This document shows positions 1 to 12,400 of a stretch of DNA of 64,000 nucleotides, piece by piece. A program made the position numbers and the translations under genes. Under the pieces are notes generated by a model. It searched no databases. It worked only from the letters and a program-made list of their open reading frames with translations, and was not told the origin of the DNA. Numbering within the stretch: the stretch's first letter is position 1; every line of letters starts with the position of its first letter. Location of the stretch: positions 4,774,001 to 4,838,000 of the forward strand of contig NC_053197.1 of the NCBI RefSeq assembly GCF_905163445.1. The letters run 5' to 3'. Source of the stretch: Pararge aegeria. Lineage: Eukaryota > Arthropoda > Insecta > Lepidoptera > Nymphalidae.

Positions 1-230
1 CACCATCTAGCCCCAAAGTAAGTGTAGCTTGTGTTATGGGTGATACTACGATGACTGATGAATATTTTTATGAATTATATACATAAAATACTTATAATAT
101 ACAGATTAACACCCAGACACTGAAAAACATTCATGTTCATCACACAAACATTTTCCAGTCGTGGGAATCGAACCCACGGCCTTTGACTCAAAAAGCAGGG
201 TCGCTGCATACTGCGCCAATGGGCCGTCAA
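1..230 (-). mobile_element. SINE family 1, tRNA-derived (tail cut by window edge)
   Basis: On the minus strand, a tRNA-like head has an A box near TTGGCGCAGT and a B box GGGTTCGATTCCC. The body contains TGAACATGAATGTTTTTCAG and TAAGTATTTT and ends GCTTACTTTGGGGCTAGATG. It lies within ihog, just past the exon 10 donor. Confidence 0.85.
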
Positions 231-263
231 AATATAGTATTGTATTATTAACTTTGAACTTAC

Positions 264-382
264 TTGTAGTATTTGTCGGGCATGAGTCCATCAATTTGGA
301 AGGAATGAATATGCGTGGGTATTTCGTAGTTCTCAGTATGCCATTGGATGTTGGATGAGTTAGTAACCTCCCTGTATTGGAC
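264..382 (-). CDS. ihog: ihog exon 10: middle of FnIII domain 1
   Basis: The acceptor is tttttag. The exon starts in phase 0 with VQYREV, a typical FnIII strand C, and continues to HSFQIDGLMPDKYY, the usual strand E-F turn. It has 39 codons plus two bases and the donor is GTAAGT. The next exon is outside the window. A minus-strand SINE begins about 30 bp past the donor. Confidence 0.86.
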
Positions 383-3254
383 CTAAAAACCATCAAAATG
401 TATTAAATACATATACATACACATAATATGTGCCTACATTTTTTTAAGTGAAAACTTCTTTTGGGGCGTTCAGCACTTTTAGCTTAAAGAAAAATCGTTG
501 TACTCGCGCTTTCGTCACCAAACGCTTTCCATGATCTAGGTGTATGTATACTGTGTGTATATTATATGTACCTACTTTTTGGTTATCATTGTCTCCGAAC
601 GCTTTCCATGTGCTAAATATATTTATAATGTCTATTTATACATATATAACTAAATGTATGTATAAATATAATGTGTATATGTATACATACATTTTACTTA
701 CTTTAAAAAACTGTATTTGTAGCCCGTGGTTATCATGGGACCATGATACCATAACACTCTCGTCGGACAGCCTTGTTACATTTGGCCGGGATGGTGGTAT
801 TAATACCGCTGCAATAATAATAAACAATATAAACTTCTGTCATTTGGGGAATTACAAAGTAAAATGTAGAAAATTAGAAATTTACATAGAAATTTTACAT
901 TTGACTCGGCACCGACTTAAAAATGTTGTAGAAAGTATTTATTTATTGCTTTTTAGTTGTTTAACAAAGTCGTACCTTTTTTTACCTAAAAAACTTCCTA
1001 AAATCATCATACTCACTTCTTAGGGTGTCTGAAAGAGATCTTTTAAAGTTTGTTAGTCTATATATATATATATAGACTAACAAACTATAATAGTCTACAT
1101 CTCTATTTAAAAAAAGGAGTTGACAAAAAGGATAGTACACTACTTCTCAGGCTTGATATAACCTTCATAGCTTAAGTTTTAAGCTAACGACTAGTATTTA
1201 GTACGATTACTTCACATTCATGTTAAAAAAATGCAAGAAATATTCAATGCCATATATTAATGCAGAAGTTTTCATATCATTTTGACTCGGCATAGCAAAT
1301 CGTAGAAAGTAATGCAGAAGAAAGTTCTTTAGAACAAAAAGTTAGCACTATCTCACTCCTAGAGTTTCTTGTTTCTACTATGTTTTGTTACCTTTGTGTT
1401 TCCTTGGATTTTTCTTGTTGTGCCGTTTAGGAGACTGGGATGGTATGTGAATCTTCGGCGTTTCCGCGGAGTAATCCTGGAAGTTCCAAATTCATAAATC
1501 GAAAAACTTAGATACAGTGTACAATGTTCGACTTGTTAACCCCTTTCATTTGATATCCACATTGCCAATGTCAATTGTGATGAAAAAAAACGCCATATTG
1601 TGGTAGCGGCCATTTTTGACTGATTTTCATCAAACATATAAAAGAACACTCCCGACTAATTCACCTTTCGAACAATAAAATCAAATCAAAATCGGTTAAT
1701 CCCCACGGGAAATACGACGCCACAGACAGGCACACACCGACGCGTCGAACTTATAACACCCAGTCGCATTTGAGTCGGGGGTTCTTCGCTGTTTGACTTC
1801 AAAGCATATTCTTTTTCCCATCCACTAATTGACAGAACAAAGGATTTTTTTCACATGGCAGTCTATCAGTGTGTCCAAACGACGTGAAATGAGTTACAGA
1901 AAGTCGCGGCATAAGGTAGAGTAGGTAGATAATACAATCTGGACAATGGACTAAATACAATCGTATGACGTCACTTGATTGCACCCTCAGAAGTCCAGTG
2001 AAACGGTGATAACCTAGTAATTAGGTCTTCGGCCTTCCTTTCGGTGGGACCGAGTTCGATACCCATGCTTACACCTCTAACTTTAAGGAGTTGCCGTTAA
2101 AGTTATTAAATGCCACTTGCTTTAATATTATTTATGCGGTGAATTTCAACATCGTGCGGAACCTGCACGCCGTAATGTTCTTAAAGGTGTGTGACATTTA
2201 TCAACCCAAAGCGCGCTGGACTACGCTTCTCATTCTGAGAGGAGACAGTGGGCTGGTGGCTGATTAATAATGATGATGATTACGCCCACGACTTGACTTG
2301 ACATGACTTTTTTTTATTGTTATTAGGTACACAAAACAGGTAATAACTAAAGGTAGATCTTAATTTAAGTAATAACAAATATCGTTCTAAGCCACAACCC
2401 AAAGTATGTGTAAACAACTAGGAATTAAATTAAACAAAAAGTAAACACTTAAAAGATATATATTATATTTATATAATATCCCTTAAGTTATGATGATGCT
2501 TAATAATTTGGTTTTTAAAAATATTTATCCTTTTGTTAAAAATGACAAAATCAAGATTACTTTATACTAAATCATTATAAAGGCGGCACATGCGAACGAT
2601 GAGATTGTAAAAGGAAGTATTCTTCTTGTAGACACTTAAAACAAGGGGTTAACGCGTGTATTTAACGCGTGCGTGTTAACGCGTGTATTTATAGTAATGA
2701 GCTAGATTAAGACGGAAGAGTTAACAATAAATAAGCTTAAATAAGTAGAGATCCAATGAAAGTATTTTTGACGTAACTGCAAGCTTTAAGCTATAGAAAT
2801 ACCTGGTCGGATATCTGCACTGGTACGACGGTAAGCATTGCCGCATCGTACGCGCAGCCGAGCGCGTTGCAGGCGAAGCACTGCACGATACCTGCGTGAC
2901 GCTTCTCCACATGGTCGATGTAGAGATCAGAATCTGAAATATAGTATTCAGCTAAATCTATATGGTAATTACTTTTGCCTGCCCGTATGTTTCCTGTAAT
3001 TAAAACTCGCCTATGTTACTCATGTACTACGTGACTGCCCATTCACGACTATATTTACGAGTAAGAAATCTTGATTAACTACGAAAATCTTGGTTTAAAA
3101 TCTTTAGTTACTATCTTTAACTGCGATTATGGGCAAACCCTTCTATTAGGAGAGGCCTTTAATCGAGCTATAGACTGTCATAGACCATTGATGATATTAA
3201 ACTGCCTCGTCGGTAGTGATTAGCATGTTCTACGGATCAAGAGGTCCTATCAAG

Positions 3255-3327
<73 letters not shown>

Positions 3328-3419
3328 CTCTCTCTCTCTCGCTCTCTCTCTCTCTCGCTCTCTCTCGCTCTCTCTCTCTCTCGCTCTCTCTCTCTCTCGC
3401 TCTCTCTCGCTCTCTCTCG

Positions 3420-3460
<41 letters not shown>

Positions 3461-6400
3461 GAAAAAGGGTTTAGAGCATAGACCCAGCACGCTGCTCCAA
3501 TGCGGGTGGTTGAGTTTTAAGGATTATAATCCCATGTTTGTGAAAATAACGAGGTACGACCGTACGACGACGGTTGACTTGGAGGAACATCCTATATATT
3601 TCCTACCTCCAGGCTGGTACCGAGAGCTTAACCCGAAAAACCCAATGCTTAAAACTTTTGAAACGATTTGAACAAATCCAGGACCTCGTGATCCGTAGTT
3701 GGGCATGCTAACCACTTGACCAACGAGTAACTTTTACCGAAACGGACTAGTTAATCGTGGGACGTTGATTACTAATAATAACTAACTTTTGGAGTTCAGG
3801 CCTAAGTTACACACGGGACCCGAACGGGGAACTGTGGTTAATGGACACTGAGTAAACGTTACTAAACCAGCCAATCAAATAATTTGCGCTATCCGAATCA
3901 GTCTACCCGACCAACCTACGCGCCCAATGAATACCTACTGATAACAAAGATTAAGAGTTCATATTTTGTTGGACTTCACTAATCTCTGGAACTATCGGTC
4001 GTATTTAATTTCGCAATTTCTCGAGGAACGCTATGAAACTTTTTAAATTTTTTATCCCTACGGGGGCTAAATATATAGGTATGAAAGTTTCTATTAAGAT
4101 CCGTCATTTTTCAAGTTATATCAATGAAAACTGGAATTTAGGTTAAAATACATATTTCAAGATTTCGATAAATGTTATCTCCAAATAGGCCCACTAAAAG
4201 GCACGGGTGTCCTCCCAAAATGAGAAGGGGTTAACGCCGTAGTGTGGACACGCGGACCCAGCGCGGTTTTTTTTAAAAATTGGTGTACCTATTGCACACG
4301 TCTTTGAAAAGATGAGAACATTAAGAAGAACTCTCAGGCATACAGGTTTCCTCACGATGTTTTTCGTTACCGTTAAACTATGTGATATTTTAATTATTTA
4401 AAACACATAATTTAGGAAAGTTAGAGGTGTGTGCTGGGATTCGAATGCAAAGTGGAAGTCCTTCCTATAGAGCTATCACCGTTTCCAATGGGTGAGATAG
4501 AGGATGAAATTTAATTTGTATGACTGCGCTAAACACTGAAGATATCCTGATGGTACACTGAATTTAAGAAGGCTTATCAGATAGAAGCAGGCGATACTTT
4601 GCGGAATTCTATGATATATTATCTAAATGAAGCTTAATTTGCTGTGCTCCGCGAATAACTGGAAAATCTGTATGGTGCCATTAATAATTTCTTCAATCTT
4701 TATACTCCACACCCAACAGATAATTAAGCTTAATTTTCATAATGTTTAAAAAAGCTTGCTTAATTTTTTTTTTTTTTAAATATACTACGACAATACACAC
4801 ATCGCCACCTAGCCCTAAAGTAAGCGTAGCTTGTGTTATGGGTACTAAGAGAGCTGATGAATATTTATGAATATAATACACATAAATACTTATAATATAC
4901 AGATTTACACCCAGACACTGAAAAACATTCATGTTCATCACACAAATATTTTCGAGTTGGAATCGAACCCACGACCTTGGACTCAGAAAGCAGGGTCGGT
5001 GCCCACTGCGCCACTCGGCCGTCCGAGTTGCATGTCATTAACGCCAATGCCTGAGTGTGGTGTAATGGGTGCGGTGGTAATATTGCGTAGGCTAGCGGAA
5101 GAAAGTTTATATGGCAAAGCTATCAGAAGTTGTAAGCAGACAAAGTCGCGGAGGACTGCTAGTAACTATAAAAATCCAAGAGAACGTAAAAGGTTCAAAA
5201 ATCAACCCATAACAAGTTACGTATCTTTTATCAAACTCAAGATAGTACGGCAATAAATTTCCATTTTTCCCTTTTCAGAAGCATCAAGTAGGTTTAAAAG
5301 TAATTTAGAGTGAAGGATCCCAGTTCACCGCTTGTTCCAATCGCTATTCATGGATTAAAACCAGCGTTCTTTGTTGTTTTCTTCTCTCTTCCCTGTATCT
5401 GCGAACGTCGATTTTATAGACATTCTAAATGTGCCCGATCAAACGTAATAAAAATATTAAGATACATAAAATAATATTAATTAAGATCTTTATAAGAAGT
5501 ATAGCGTTTGATTTGTTATTGAAGTACGTGTAAATTACTAGACACATACTACTAGGTATATGTCATCAGATTATTCTTGGCATCGACTTGAACATGTAGG
5601 AAATATTTATTTCGTGCATTTTAGTTGTTTTTCTTTTTTTTCACATATAATGAATACAAATTCCAAAGATAAATGAACCTCGGTCTTCCTATTGTTACAG
5701 TCTAGCATATAGCCTTGTACAGCCTATCTTAGACTGCATCACCATTTACCTTCGTGAATTCAAAAAAAAGCCATATCGTCATACAGTTCGGTCGGTCTAT
5801 AAATTCATTCGACGTCCCATTCGTACAGGTTGAAAACAACAAAAGTGCGCTAGTTTTGAACTCTGAATAGCGATCGGAACAAGTTGGAAACTGGGATCCT
5901 TAGCGCTAAATTACTTTTAAACTTACCCGATGCCGCTGAAAAGAGAAATTTATTGCAGTACAATCTGTTGAGTTTGGTAATGGATAGGTAACTTGTTATG
6001 GGGTTATTTATGAACTAACTTCCTCGTTTGTGATCTGGCAGATTTCATGATTTTTATGCCTCTACTAGTTAACTCTTGACTGCAATCTCATCTGTTGGTA
6101 AGTCAAAGTCAAAGTCTAATATACCTTTATTCTTACATACTTTAATTTATACATGTAAAATATGACACAGAAGTGAGTTGATGGCGATAACTAAAATCGT
6201 CAACTTAAAATTAAGCTACTTCAAAACGCGCCCTGGTCTAAGAAGAAGCCTACAACAAACTTAGCCAGTTGTGTTTTTTTTTGTTATCACCATCTCACAT
6301 TGTCATTTAAAATTATTAAAGAAGCAACCTGGTTAGAGCAATAATTTACACCCAAGCATTTTAATCGTTGAAGTAGTCCTTAATATTATAATAGGACTTT

Positions 6401-9400
6401 TCTACAAGGTTACGTTTAATACAAGCTTTGAACTTTTAAAGAGACATCTCCAAGATATCAACTGGTAGTTTATTATAAAATTGTATACAATTTCCTTAAT
6501 TTTCGATGCATGTCTTAGACATGCTAACGGGCTAAACTATTAGGGGTACGGCAGTTATGTTAAGCCCATGCCCTAATCGGTCTCAACGCGACATCGTACC
6601 GGAATACTGTATCACTTAGCGGGGCGTCTTTGTCGTCAGGTTGGTAACTTGCCACCAGAGCCTCCCACCAGACCAACTCAGAGAAAATTCAGAAATTAAA
6701 AAACCTCCCACTTTAAACCACAGCGCTCACCGCTGCGCCCGGGAGGTCGTCAAAATGATGTTTTTCAGATACTGAATTTTACATTTTAAATAGGTTTGAA
6801 AGACTGTTAGCAATTTCCTGAACTTTTCCGGAATGCTTTGCCATATAAAAACACAAAGATCTAAAAAAAATAAAACCCTGATAGATCTGTAGAATGAAGA
6901 CGTTTTAAATGTACCCGCTACTACTCTTCTTTCGAACTAATTCTATGTACTAATTCAAAGGAATCCAATATTCATTTATTTCAAGTAAGCACTTTTGAAA
7001 CGTCAATTATGGCTGTTTGTAGTGACTCGACCACCGTCGCGGAAGGTAGATTCTACAAAGAAGAAGGCGGCGAGAAACTCAGCATTTGCTGTTTTCAAAC
7101 AACAGTTTACAATTTAACGACCATTTAACGACCACGATTCTTGTGTGAGATAAAAGCAGAGCAGCTTGCTTTCGAGCAACCCTATCAATAATTTCGGGAA
7201 CTCCTCAAATAATTTCAAAGCTTCGATATATTTTTTAATAATTTTATCTCACCTAATTAAAGAAGATTCCCAATCATACATTTACCTTTCACCAATCGAT
7301 TTTTAATAGGAACTCACATAAACTAACTTGTCTATGATTCTAGTCACTGCTATTAAAAAGAAAATTTATATATTTTGCATCTTTTTTCACATTAAGATTC
7401 GGTGTCGTAACTTTAGATGGTCCCTAAACTCGTTAGTCATCATCTAAGACAAGATTTGAACCTGCGACTCTCTGGCAATCGCAGCGCTTTAAGCTACGGC
7501 GCTTCTAAAGTCGATGCCGAAATTATATTATTGAAATTAGTTTATGCCTTTTTACATCAGTCTTACATCGACTTTAGTGCCATCTAGTAGGAAACGTGGC
7601 AGTTTCGATCTACTTTGTCAATGGTCCATTTTACAATGAGACACGTTAGAAAAAAGAGATGACACATTGCTTCTTTTATAATTTATTATACAATAAGTAA
7701 ACAGGATAAACTTTATTAGTGTTTTACATACACTTGGAGGTTTATCAATTTTATAAATTTAAAATGCATATAAAAACTATTTGAACCTGCGTCTCTCGGC
7801 CTGAAACTTAGCTTTTAGCATTTTTAATATGAAAAAGTAGATCGAAACTGCAACGTTTCCTACTAGATGGCACTAAAGTAAAAACACTAACAAAAATTAA
7901 AAAATAATCTAAGAGTTGGTTTAAAGTTTTTTTTCTATACGCATCACCCAAATCATTGGGTATCCGATTTAAGTAATTCTTAGGTTTAGTGAAAGCGGGC
8001 ATAAGCCTTCCTATGAGACCCATAGTTAGCGACCACATTTCGGAGCCAGAATTTATCAAAATTCAAATATATTGATAACATTTTCAGGTCTCGAAAAAGT
8101 TTTACATAACTTTTTTAAATATTCTTCCCTTGTTTTTTTATCGATCACGTGTTTAGACAATGATTCGGTTGTAAGTACACTATTGTCTTAGATAAATCAA
8201 TACGCGGCAGTAAAGAACTCTCGCCTTCCCCTCCGAAAGCAATAGAGCGTGTAAGTTTAAAGAAGCAATTTAGAGTGCACTAAGAGAGTTCTCTTTCTTC
8301 TTGCTTTTCTCGATCGTTGTTTGAAACTTGTTATCCACTTTGACGCAGTGTATAAAGGAAACTACTAATTAATATAATTTACAAAGTCTTCCAGAGAACA
8401 AACCTTTCTTTTATTTTTTTACGTAACGAACTTTAAAGGAAAATTTCCCTTACACAAACAAGATAAGCACTTGTCTAACTCAATGCTGTTCACGGTAATT
8501 AATGAAATTTAATACCTTTATTTACCTTAATTTAAAGTTAAATACCTTTTCTCTTTCTTTTCAAAGTAGCAGGGAAAAATATGAGAGTGAAATCCAAACC
8601 TTAAATGATGTTATTCAACAGCTGGAAGACTCACTTAAAACTATGACTATTAAATATGAGCTGTCAAAAAAGCAGATTGATGAACAAATTCTGGCAGCTG
8701 ATGAGTTGTTAGCTCTAGGTACCTACAATATGGCTCGTTTTGAGTCATTGGCAAATAAATGTCAATGTTCTCAAGATATACCTACGGCTAACCTAGACTT
8801 AAGTAGTAGTATTTTGTCCTCTAATAAGCTAGAGACCTGCCAAGAGCAGTGTGAAAGTATTATTCCTGTCACTACATCCTTAGATTATAATTTATCAAGT
8901 AAGCATAAAAAACACACTTTAGTAATTTCAGACAAGCTAGGTAAAGGTTTTGGTCCTATTATGAACTGTTACCTAGATCACTCAGTGACTAATAGATGTT
9001 CACCGGGGGCTAATTTAGACTATCTTATTGATAGTTTGAACATAGACAGTTTAGATGTAAATAAAAATGTTATATTTTTGTTAGGAGACAGCTTAAATGT
9101 AAAAAAGACACAAATTATAAGATGTGTAGAAAAATTGCTGGCTTTGCATGAAAAATCTAAATGTAGATTTGTTATGTGTGCCTTTCCGTACTGTGGCACA
9201 CTTAGTTCTAAGCGAAATAAGCAAATTTATAATTTAAATTTATTAATTTATAACTTGACATGCCGTCATAGTGAGGCAGTTTTTTATTTTGATGTGAATA
9301 AATTTATTTCACCACTGTTATTGACTAGGGATACTTTTTATCTGTCAAAAAAATGTAAGCAACATATAGCCTCATTATTAGCTTACAATTTAAATGATAC

Positions 9401-12400
9401 AGTTACAAGTGTTGTAACTAAGTCTATTGACAACTTTACAAATTGTACTTTAGGTACCAATATTTCTGATAATGACCCAAGTACTTGTTCAAGTACTAAG
9501 AAAATTTCTTATAATTATTTAAACTAGATAGCCAGACAACGGAGAAGCTCTCCAATATGAACATTGTACATCAAAATATACAGAGCTTAACCGGCAAAGA
9601 AATTGAAATAGAACTGTTTGTGGAAAAACTCAATATACACATTCTGTGTATTACTGAGCATTGGCTCACTGGTGCACATCCAGCAGTTATCTTAAGGAAT
9701 TTCAAAATGTCAAGTGTGTTCTTCAGAAGGACTGCAATTCATGGTGGGTCCTTAATTTTTGTACACAATAATATAACTTGTAAGGAGCGAAAAGACATAG
9801 TTAGTCTTTCTGTTGAACGCACTGTAGAACTATCTTGTGTGGAGCTGGAGCGATTTATAATAGTGTGTGTATATCGTCCCCCCTCAGGTGATTTTAGCCT
9901 TTTTGAGGATGTAATGGAAGATGTGCTTAAGCGATTGTCTGTATCCACAAAAAAAGCAATAGTATGCGGGGATTTTAATGTTGATATTTTACTTAGTAAT
10001 GCAACTACGACTAGGTTGCTAAACTTATTTAAATGTTTTAATTTAAATTATGCTTTTAGTGAACCTACTAGAATCACAGCAACCTCAGCATCGTGTTTAG
10101 ATAATATTTTTCTCAACTGTAATATCTTAGGTAAATCGATAATAACCAACTTAAGATCAGATCATTGTGGCCAACAAATTACTGTTTTGAATAATATAAA
10201 CAAAGATAAACATATCGTCAAGTGTAGGCCGATAACTAAGAGCAAATTGACGCGATTCAAAGGTGAAATATCATCCAAAATTCCTGCCCTTGTCTTTAAG
10301 AACGGTCATCCTGACAGCATTTATGGTACGCTCTTTAATATCATAGAAAATGAATTTAACAAAATATTCAATTTCAAACATATAGATTTCAATAAAAAAA
10401 TAAAGTTTAGCGATTGGGCAACTATTGGCATATACAAAAGTAGAGATAATTTGTATGAGCTCTATAGTGAAAAACAATATAACCATACTCCAGCTTTCCT
10501 ACAACACGTAAAAATGTACTCTAAAACGTTTAAGAACGTTTGCTTTCATGCTAAGTCGCTATACTTTAAGGATCAAATCATAAAATCGGATAACAAAGTA
10601 CAAACAACCTGGAAAATTGTTAATAATGAAACTGGGAAAGCTAAATCTCGCAACGTAAACTTTGAATTAATTATTAATGATAATAAAGTTACCGCTGACA
10701 GTGAGGTTGCAAGTACCTTTGAAAACTTTTTTCAGAGTGTTCCTATTTTGTTGACTGATTCACTTAATTCTTCACCTACTGCAGCTCAGAGTTTATTGAG
10801 GAACAACGTTAATGAGTGCAACGTTTTATTTAATTTTAAACATACATCTGCATATGATATAATAAAGAATTTTAAGTTGTTGAAACAGAAAAAAACCGGT
10901 GATTTATGGGGTATGTCTGTAATGGTAATATCTAACATTATAGACGTTATTGCCCCTTACTTAGCCATACTTTTTAATGAATGTGTTGATAGAGGTACTT
11001 TTCCAAATTTAATGAAACATAGTAAACTTATACCTCTATTTAAATCTGGCAATAAAAACGACATTAACAATTACAGACCCATTTCAATCTTACCAGCTCT
11101 TAGTAAGGTCTTTGAAAAAATTATATTAAATCAACTTTTGAATCACTTCAATGTAAATAACTTACTACATCCGGAGCAGTACGGTTTTACTAAAGGTCGT
11201 AGCACCACGGATGCAGGCGCTAAACTTTTAAAACATGTGTACGATGCCTGGGAACGTTCGCAGAATGCCATTGGTGTTTTTTGTGATCTATCCAAAGCAT
11301 TCGATTGTGTCGATCATAAAACCTTGCTTCTTAAACTAGCCCATTATGGTATCAAAAACGTTGCACTAAATTTGGTTGCCTCTTATCTCAGTGACAGAAC
11401 CCAAAGGGTTTGCATAAAAGACATTAAGTCGCAGGGGTCGGCTACGTCAATGGGTGTCCCACAGGGTTCAATCTTGGGTCCCTTTCTATTTTTGGTGTAT
11501 ATAAATGATCTACCACACCATGTCAGTGAAACCTGTGACATTGTACTGTTTGCTGATGATACATCTCTAATTTTTAAAACTGATAGAGGTAGAGACAACT
11601 CTGACGATGTAAGCCGTGCTATGTCGCATGTGTCGCACTGGTTTACTGTCAATAATTTACTTTTAAATGCAAAAAAAACTAAGTGTGTGGAATTTATTTT
11701 ACCAAATGTAAAGAAAGTTAATAAAAATATAATAATAAATGGAGAATCACTAAAAATGGAAGATTCCACAGTTTTTCTGGGCATGACCTTGGATTGTAAG
11801 CTTCAGTGGGGTACCCATATAGATACACTAGCAGGTAAACTAAGCTCGGCTGCCTACGCCGTCAGGAAAATTAGACAGATTACTGACGTAGAAACAGCAA
11901 GACTTTTTTACTTCGCGTACTTTCATAGTGTGATGTCTTACGGGATCTTATTATGGGGCAAAGCTGCTGATATTGAAACTATATTCATATTGCAGAAAAG
12001 AGCTGTACGGTCAATATATAAACTTAAATCACGTGAATCGCTCCGTGAAAAATTTAAAGAAATTGGTATACTTACGGTAGCCTCACAATACATTTATAAC
12101 AATATAGTATTTGTAAGACAACATATTAGTCTTTATAAACAAAAAGTGGATATAAACAGTCGACTTACAAGAAATGGTCATAAATTAGTGACATCTGCAT
12201 ATCGTCTGCGAAAGGTGCAGAAGTCATTTGTGGGATCGAGTATACGCTTTTATAATATGATTCCTAAGGTAATTTTGGACCTACCAATCCATAAGTTTAA
12301 AGAATGTGTTAAAACACATTTATTACAGCGAGGTTATTATACAATTGATGAGTTTCTTAATGACAAGGTTGCTTGGAAGCACCCGGCTCCGCTTTCATCT

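Noticed and set aside
106..396. 96-codon minus-strand frame
   Set aside because: It joins the wrong frame of ihog exon 10 to a SINE read through; the real exon uses another frame with proper splice sites.
544..1023. 159-codon plus-strand frame
   Set aside because: It is antisense to ihog exon 9 and intron DNA, has low complexity and no known domain.
3200..3460. CRISPR-like or other regular spaced repeat arrays
   Set aside because: All arrays seen are simple satellites without unique spacers; a eukaryotic genome gives no expectation of CRISPR.
3216..3671. Long frames over the CT array on both strands
   Set aside because: Leu-Ser and Arg-Glu runs are the direct reading of a CT/GA dinucleotide repeat; no start context or conserved flank.
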